DNA of 20,262 nucleotides from Candidatus Methanoplasma sp. (GTDB lineage Archaea; Thermoplasmatota; Thermoplasmata; Methanomassiliicoccales; Methanomethylophilaceae), in assembly GCA_031256615.1 (NCBI GenBank), contig JAIRQG010000048.1, positions 1-20,262 of the forward strand, given 5' to 3'. Under the pieces are notes generated by a model that saw nothing but the letters and a program-made list of their open reading frames with translations, did no database searches and was not told the origin of the DNA. Positions 15,649-20,262 of the stretch are shown here, in pieces. The stretch's first letter is position 1, and the number at the start of each line of letters is the position of its first letter. The translations under genes were made by a program, and so were the position numbers.

Positions 15649-17313
15649 ATGGCAGGCAAACAGAAAGAAAAGCTTTTCATGGACGCGGTCAAGAAAAAAT
15701 TCAAAGAAGACCCGACCGACATGGAGACGAAATACTATTGCTACGGAGGATGGAAACAGTCCAAGAGCAAAGTGGAGTTCCAGAAATCAGCACAAGCCAT
15801 CGCCAAAAAGCGTGGCTTCCCGATGATGAACGAGGACATCGGTGTCCCTCTCGGACAGAGAGCATGGATGCCTTACCAGCTGTCGCACACTGACATATAC
15901 GTAGAGGCAGATGACCTCCACTGCGTCAACAACGCCGCTATCCAGCAGGCATGGGACGACATCAGAAGGACAGTACTGGTAGGACTTGACTCCCCTCACA
16001 GCACCATCGAGAAGAGGCTGGGAAAAGAGGTAACGCCTGAGACGATCAACAGCTACCTCGAGGCGGTCAACCACACGATGCCCGGAGGAGCGATCGTTCA
16101 GGAGCACATGGCAGAGGTCAACCCCGCACTGGTGTGGGACTCATACGTCAAAGTGTTCTCCGGCGATGATGAGCTTATAGATGAGATCGACAAGAGATTC
16201 ATCATCGACATCAACAAGCTCTTCCCCAAGGCCCAGGCCGAGCAGCTGAAGAAAGCCATCGGAAAGACAGTGATGCAGGCAGTGCGCGTTCCGACCATTG
16301 TCGGAAGGCTCATGGACGGTGCGACCGTTTCGAGACACGCAGCAATGCAGATCTCAATGGCATTCATCTCCTCCTACAAACTCGCAGCAGGAGAGGCAGC
16401 CATCGCGGACTTCGCATACTCTGCAAAGCACCAGTCTATCAACATGGGTTCAATGATGCCCGCAAGGCGTGCAAGAGGACCGAACGAACCCGGCGGAATA
16501 CCGTTCGGATTCTTCGCAGACATGCTTCAGTCGGACCGTGTCTACCCCGACGACCCGGCAAGAGCCGTTCTCGAGACAGTAGGTCTCGGAGCAGCGATCT
16601 TCGACCAGGTCTACCTCGGCGGATACATGTCCGGAGGTGTGGGATTCACACAGTACGCATCGGCAACATACACCGACAACATCCTTGAGGACTACGTTTA
16701 CCACTCGGTCGACGTGATAAAGGACAAGTACGGCGGATTCTGCAAGCTCGACGCGTCAAAATACGACGAGCTCATAAAACTCGGCGACGACATCAACGCA
16801 TATGCGCTGGAGATGTACGAGAGATACCCCGCCATCATGGAAACGCACTTCGGCGGATCCCAGAGGGCAACTGTCGCGGCAGCGACAACGGGTATCGCAG
16901 GATCAATGGCCACCGGTGTAGCGGACTGCGGTCTGAACATGTGGTACCTTTCGATGCTGCAGCACAAGGAGAGGACCGGAAGGCTCGGATTCTACGGATA
17001 CGACCTGCAGGACCAGTGCGGTTCCGCGAACTCGTTCTCATACAGATCCGACGAAGGTCTGCCTGCTGAGCTCAGGGGTCCCAACTACCCCAACTACGCC
17101 ATGAACGTCGGTCACCTGTCCGGATACTCCGGAATCGCAAAGGCGGCCCACGTCGCACGCGGAGACGCATTCACTGCCAACCCCTACATCCGTGTCGCAT
17201 TCGCTGATCCAAGCCTGGTCTTTGACTTCGCCAACATCACGAAAGAGATCGGAAGAGGCGGGCTCAGAGAGTTCGTCCCGGCCGGCGAGAGAACCGCGGT
17301 CATCAAAGGCTGA
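15649..17313 (+). CDS. mcrA: methyl-coenzyme M reductase subunit alpha
   Basis: A 554-residue McrA, the catalytic subunit and diagnostic marker of methanogenesis. Q151 (AIVQEHM) matches the axial F430 ligand Gln147 of characterised enzymes. H261 in SAKHQS matches the N-methylhistidine site, and [11 protein letters not shown] (273-283) carries the methylated-arginine site (probably R274). F333 and Y336 lie in the primer-classic block [16 protein letters not shown] (329-344). G450 in [11 protein letters not shown] is the thioglycine position, with D455 and C457 at the didehydroaspartate and S-methylcysteine positions. Whether these modifications are made depends on genes outside the window. The gene starts 2 nt after mcrG and is followed at 4 nt by a DUF2098 gene. 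No truncation or frameshift is seen. Confidence 0.98.
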   Translation: MAGKQKEKLFMDAVKKKFKEDPTDMETKYYCYGGWKQSKSKVEFQKSAQAIAKKRGFPMMNEDIGVPLGQRAWMPYQLSHTDIYVEADDLHCVNNAAIQQAWDDIRRTVLVGLDSPHSTIEKRLGKEVTPETINSYLEAVNHTMPGGAIVQEHMAEVNPALVWDSYVKVFSGDDELIDEIDKRFIIDINKLFPKAQAEQLKKAIGKTVMQAVRVPTIVGRLMDGATVSRHAAMQISMAFISSYKLAAGEAAIADFAYSAKHQSINMGSMMPARRARGPNEPGGIPFGFFADMLQSDRVYPDDPARAVLETVGLGAAIFDQVYLGGYMSGGVGFTQYASATYTDNILEDYVYHSVDVIKDKYGGFCKLDASKYDELIKLGDDINAYALEMYERYPAIMETHFGGSQRATVAAATTGIAGSMATGVADCGLNMWYLSMLQHKERTGRLGFYGYDLQDQCGSANSFSYRSDEGLPAELRGPNYPNYAMNVGHLSGYSGIAKAAHVARGDAFTANPYIRVAFADPSLVFDFANITKEIGRGGLREFVPAGERTAVIKG

Positions 17314-17317
17314 TGCC

Positions 17318-17605
17318 ATGATGGTGGGGGACATACTCAAATACACCCCGACGTCAACGGTCGGAAAGGTAACGGACATAAGGGAAAGGGACGGAGTGGT
17401 CTGGGCAAAACTGGACTTTACAAACCTTTACTATGATTCCGCTTACCTGAAAGAAACGGACCCGTCGGAGTATAAGGAGGTGTCCTTCAAAGAGCGTGAG
17501 AAGGCCGTCACCGGGCGCGAAGGCACCGAGGCCGCACTCGAAAAACTCCGGAAGGAGGAAGAAGAGGTGGACATAAGGTACTTCACGCCGAGCGGCGGCG
17601 GTTAA
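17318..17605 (+). CDS. DUF2098 family small protein
   Basis: A 95-residue protein beginning MMVGDILKYTPTSTVGKVTDI, with WAKLDFTNLYYDSAYL, the typical block of archaeal DUF2098. The N-terminal part looks like a small beta-barrel that senses or binds a ligand or RNA, but no function is established. The tail is acidic and K/E-rich (EKLRKEEEEVD), likely helical. The start is ATG 17318 or 17321; the longer frame back to 17192 would overlap mcrA. It follows mcrA by 4 nt and precedes the operon terminator, so it should be co-transcribed with mcr. That makes it an uncharacterised gene of the methane-forming operon in this lineage. Confidence 0.82.
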   Translation: MMVGDILKYTPTSTVGKVTDIRERDGVVWAKLDFTNLYYDSAYLKETDPSEYKEVSFKEREKAVTGREGTEAALEKLRKEEEEVDIRYFTPSGGG

Positions 17606-17627
17606 AACCCTTTCCTTTATTTTCCAA

Positions 17628-17654
17628 CCCCTCCCTCGGGAGGGGTCTGTTTTT
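17628..17654 (+). terminator. terminator of the mcr operon
   Basis: CCCCTCCC (17628-17635) pairs with GGGAGGGG (17638-17645) around a tight loop, and TTTTT begins at 17650, followed by a TTAATTAATT stretch. It has the layout of an intrinsic terminator and lies 22 nt after the DUF2098 stop. Confidence 0.75.
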
Positions 17655-17659
17655 ATTTA

Positions 17660-17964
17660 ATTAATTAAAGAATATCAAAGAAATATAGCAGAGGCACACT
17701 GCAAAAAACCGTGCGTTCCGATCCGCCGGATCCCCCGCCGAGAGGAGCCGCACTGAGATATGCAAGAGTTCCTCGGGGTCTTTTGACCCAGCGGCCTTCT
17801 CTGAGGGGGGGGGGGAGCATGGGGCCGAAGACCGCAGAGATGAAAAGGTCTCTCCTACTCATATTTTAGAGGATTGTGAATAATAGTGCATAAGATAATA
17901 TAAGGGGGGGTACCTCTATATAGTTGCCAAACAGGCTCCATTGAATAAATGGAGGGGGGACTGT
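17660..17964 (+). promoter_or_regulatory. non-coding region with G tracts ahead of the surface-protein gene
   Basis: There is no credible gene in these 305 bp. G tracts occur at 17805-17815 (11 G), 17904-17910 (7 G) and 17954-17959 (6 G). TATA candidates are ATAATATAA (17895-17903), directly before the second tract, and CTATATAG (17916-17923). The third tract is part of the GGAGG-type Shine-Dalgarno (17951-17959) before ATG 17965. An imperfect inverted repeat, AGAGGAGCCGC near 17741-17752 with GCGGCCTTCTCT at 17791-17802, encloses a small hairpin GGGTC-TTTT-GACCC (17776-17789). Confidence 0.55.
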
Positions 17965-20262
17965 ATGAAAACACAAAAAAATAATCGGAATAGGCGCACA
18001 CTGCACCTTTGTATAGCAGTTGCGGTAGTACTATCTATGACTATGCTGATTTCTGCGTTTAACCCAAGCGCAGATTCGGCAAATGGGGTTTGGTACGTTG
18101 ACGAAAACGGCAGCGTAAAATCACATGACACCACATTCTTACCCAGTGCGGGCGGAGAGCTAAATGACAAGACCACTAGTGGTGGCTGGTATTCTATTGA
18201 TATAAGCAAAGCAACACCAGGAGGTAGAGATGAAGTCAGTAAGGTCGATAATCTCTATGCATTTGGTATGAAACCCATAACCATCAGAGGGGACGTAAAA
18301 ATCATCATCCTGCAAAGGAACGTTATACAAGTGAACGGCAGTGGACCCACCATCACCATCACGGAAGGCAGCAGTCTGACAATCTACAATGGAATAAGTG
18401 ACCAAGGATCTAAGCTGACGAAAGATATGGAAGGCCTGATCGACTCCGCCGGTCACATTGAGATCAAAGCTGGCGGCACTTTTAAAAATTATTCTCGTAT
18501 GGTGACCAATGAACCTATTAACATGGCCGGTAATGGCGGCACGATCTATAATTATGGTTTAATCCATAATTACGGGAGCTGCATAAATATCGCCACCGGC
18601 ACCAGTAACAATACTGTCTACAACTATGGTACAATGACGACGGAGCACTCTTCCCATGTTGCCATCAGTGCGACTTCTGCAGTGAACCTTTTCAATTACA
18701 AAACGATCGAGGGCGATGTCAATCTGTCCAACGGCGCCAATAACGTTACGCTCGGCGCCGGCAGCGAGATCAAGGGCAACTTCAATATCGGCACAGGAAA
18801 CTCAACACTCACTCTCACAGATGGTCTTAAGGGATCGCCGTTGCTTACCAAATCTCCAGTAATAATCAGTGGTTCCAACAGCATCGCGAACATCGGCAAC
18901 AAGACCGCTACGATAAAGGTTGATACAAGCGGACTTTCGCCCAAAGATACCTCTATTGTACTGATAAAAGCAACAGCAGCAAAACAGATCAACTGTACGC
19001 CTTATAACAGCTTTTTTGATAAAGACTCATACCGTTTCACTTTCAAAGTGGAAAATAAGCAGCTGATAGCCGCGATTTCTCCTGTCATATTTGATCTTAT
19101 ATACAATCTGAACGGCGGAGAACGCGGCGGCAACACCGCCAATGTGACGGTTGAGAAACTGCTTCAGGGCACATACAATCTGGATCTCACCGACGTGACC
19201 CATGGATTGGACAGTGGATGGAATGTTCTGTTCTTGGGCTGGACATCTGACTCCGTCGCTCTCGGCAAAATATACGGAAGCGGCGATAAAGTACCAACGA
19301 TGACAAATAAAGCGACCATCTCGAACGCGGACGTGACCGTCTACGCCCTGTGGTCCTATGACAAGAACAGCAACGGCATACCGGATGTTAATGAGAAAGA
19401 ATACACTCTCACCTACAATCCGAACGGCGGAGAACTCACCGGCAGCACCGACAGTGTTAAGGTAGTGGATAAACTGCTTCCGAACAAATACACGCTGAAT
19501 CCCCCCGCCGTGACCCATGGCAAGAACAGCGGATGGAATGTTCTGCTCATGGGCTGGACATCTGACTCCGTCGCTATCGGCAAAATATACGGAAGCGGCG
19601 ATAAAGTACCAACGATGCCAAATGAAGTGACCATCTCGAACGCAAACGTGACCGTCTACGCCGTATGGTCCTATGACAAGAACAACAACGGCAAGCCTGA
19701 CGTATACGAAAGCGAATATACTCTCACCTACAACCTGAACGGCGGAGCACGCGGCGGCAATACCGGCAACGTGACGGTCGGGAAGTTGCTTCCGGACACG
19801 TACACGTTGGATCTCACCGGCGTGACCCACGGCAAGAAAGATAAATGGGACGTTCTGTTCATCGGCTGGACCCTTGACGCCGGCACTCTCGGCCAAATAT
19901 ACGGGAGCGGCGACACAGTCCCGGTGAGGCCAAATAATGTGACCATCTCGAATGCGAACATGACCGTCTACGCCGTATGGTCTTATGACAAGAACGGCAA
20001 CGGCATACCCGACACAAGCGAAAGCGAACACAGTATCATCTACAACCTGAACGGCGGCAACCAAAATGGCAAACCTGGCGATATTACAGAGGGGAACAAG
20101 CTTCCCGGTGCATACCTGCTGAACCAGACCGTGGATCATGACAAGGTGATCCAAGGCGCTGACAAATGGGCCGTTCTGTTCCTGGGCTGGACCCTTGACA
20201 GCAGCACATATCGGAAGAGAAAAGGTCGGAGCTCCAGGGACCCTAAGGGGACACATAGGCCG
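17965..20262 (+). CDS. large secreted surface/adhesin-like protein, C-terminus beyond window
   Basis: An open frame of 766 codons runs without a stop to the window edge, so the gene is incomplete here. Residues 1-13 are basic and 14-33 (HLCIAVAVVLSMTMLISAF) hydrophobic, giving a signal peptide followed by SADSANG. Residues about 60-345 are rich in G, N, T and I, with recurrent IYNYG/VYNYG/LFNYK steps, suggestive of a right-handed beta-helix. From residue 377 there are about 104-residue tandem repeats of the InlB B / Listeria-Bacteroides (Flg_new) type: YNLNGG, then GWT, then VYAVWSYDKN. Each full repeat ends in an EF-hand-like loop (466, 571, 675). A strong GGAGG-type Shine-Dalgarno precedes the ATG. 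Codon use in the first part is more A/T-rich than the mcr genes, consistent with horizontal origin. Likely an S-layer-associated adhesin in a host-associated methanogen; the attachment signal is not visible. Confidence 0.88.
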   Translation, partial: MKTQKNNRNRRTLHLCIAVAVVLSMTMLISAFNPSADSANGVWYVDENGSVKSHDTTFLPSAGGELNDKTTSGGWYSIDISKATPGGRDEVSKVDNLYAFGMKPITIRGDVKIIILQRNVIQVNGSGPTITITEGSSLTIYNGISDQGSKLTKDMEGLIDSAGHIEIKAGGTFKNYSRMVTNEPINMAGNGGTIYNYGLIHNYGSCINIATGTSNNTVYNYGTMTTEHSSHVAISATSAVNLFNYKTIEGDVNLSNGANNVTLGAGSEIKGNFNIGTGNSTLTLTDGLKGSPLLTKSPVIISGSNSIANIGNKTATIKVDTSGLSPKDTSIVLIKATAAKQINCTPYNSFFDKDSYRFTFKVENKQLIAAISPVIFDLIYNLNGGERGGNTANVTVEKLLQGTYNLDLTDVTHGLDSGWNVLFLGWTSDSVALGKIYGSGDKVPTMTNKATISNADVTVYALWSYDKNSNGIPDVNEKEYTLTYNPNGGELTGSTDSVKVVDKLLPNKYTLNPPAVTHGKNSGWNVLLMGWTSDSVAIGKIYGSGDKVPTMPNEVTISNANVTVYAVWSYDKNNNGKPDVYESEYTLTYNLNGGARGGNTGNVTVGKLLPDTYTLDLTGVTHGKKDKWDVLFIGWTLDAGTLGQIYGSGDTVPVRPNNVTISNANMTVYAVWSYDKNGNGIPDTSESEHSIIYNLNGGNQNGKPGDITEGNKLPGAYLLNQTVDHDKVIQGADKWAVLFLGWTLDSSTYRKRKGRSSRDPKGTHRP
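19099..20262 (+). repeat. tandem 312-315 bp repeats within the surface-protein gene
   Basis: Repeat units begin at 19099, 19411, 19726 and 20038, each opening with a YN(L/P)NGG-coding stretch. The first three are complete (104-105 codons) and the fourth is cut by the window edge. Units 1 and 2 share a 67-bp block (19236-19302 and 19551-19617) differing at one base, implying recent duplication or gene conversion. Confidence 0.9.

Noticed and set aside
17192..17317. Upstream extension of the DUF2098 protein
   Set aside because: It overlaps the end of mcrA and is Ser/Arg-rich shadow sequence; DUF2098 homology begins at MVGDILKY.
17665..17862. 65-aa minus-strand frame in the G-tract region
   Set aside because: It has low-complexity Pro/Gly composition because of the G tract, no ribosome-binding site and no family resemblance.
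19027..20256. 409-aa minus-strand open frame opposite the adhesin repeats
   Set aside because: It is a mirror of the tandem repeats on the plus strand, where the frame codes recognisable InlB-type units with a signal peptide and ribosome-binding site. The antisense product has no recognisable domain and only reflects codon bias and repeat structure.
1..20262. CRISPR arrays, insertion sequences, integrases or rRNA
   Set aside because: No short regularly spaced repeats, transposase motifs or rRNA stretches were seen; the only tandem repeats are the coding ones at 19099-20262.

Overview
The window is a stretch of methanogen chromosome. It carries an intact methyl-coenzyme M reductase operon (mcrB, mcrD, mcrG, mcrA) and, about 1 kb upstream, a zinc-type methylcobamide:CoM methyltransferase gene. 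It also has archaeal versions of housekeeping genes (PUA/MCT-1-like RNA-binding protein, SepF, RtcB, archaeal DHH/RecJ-like nuclease) and a tRNA-His that needs no intron removal. Nineteen complete protein genes end in TGA (13) or TAA (6) and none in TAG, a bias expected of a pyrrolysine-using methylotroph. Together with the absence of mcrC from the operon, this points to the Methanomassiliicoccales (Thermoplasmata-related, H2-dependent methylotrophic methanogens, often gut-associated). That placement is inferred from gene content, not from a tree.

Layout: 20-1306, AAA/DUF4143 ATPase; 1376-1954, iron-sulfur flavoprotein, facing an unrecognised Cys-containing protein (1955-2677, minus). 2824-4983 is a tight operon of PUA protein, sepF and an HD phosphohydrolase, which converges on rtcB (minus) and a tRNA-His (minus). 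6735-7600 holds msrA and a small membrane protein. 7755-8669 is argF, convergent with a RecJ-like DHH nuclease (minus), which is divergent from a metallophosphoesterase. 10972-12012 is the CoM methyltransferase and 12108-12818 a DUF169 protein. A 281-nt AT-rich leader with hairpins precedes mcrBDGA and a DUF2098 gene (13100-17605).

The last 2.3 kb is one large secreted surface protein (17965 to beyond the window end). It has a signal peptide, a beta-helix-like N-terminal half and about 104-residue tandem InlB/Listeria-Bacteroides-type repeats. Each complete repeat ends in an EF-hand-like loop. Its upstream region carries three G tracts (11, 7 and 6 G) lying around the likely promoter and ribosome-binding site.

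Metabolic logic: the methyltransferase puts substrate methyl groups on coenzyme M and Mcr reduces methyl-CoM to methane. DUF169 and DUF2098 are co-located with these two steps but have no established role. The accessory and most unusual part is the surface-protein locus with its G tracts and recently duplicated repeats.
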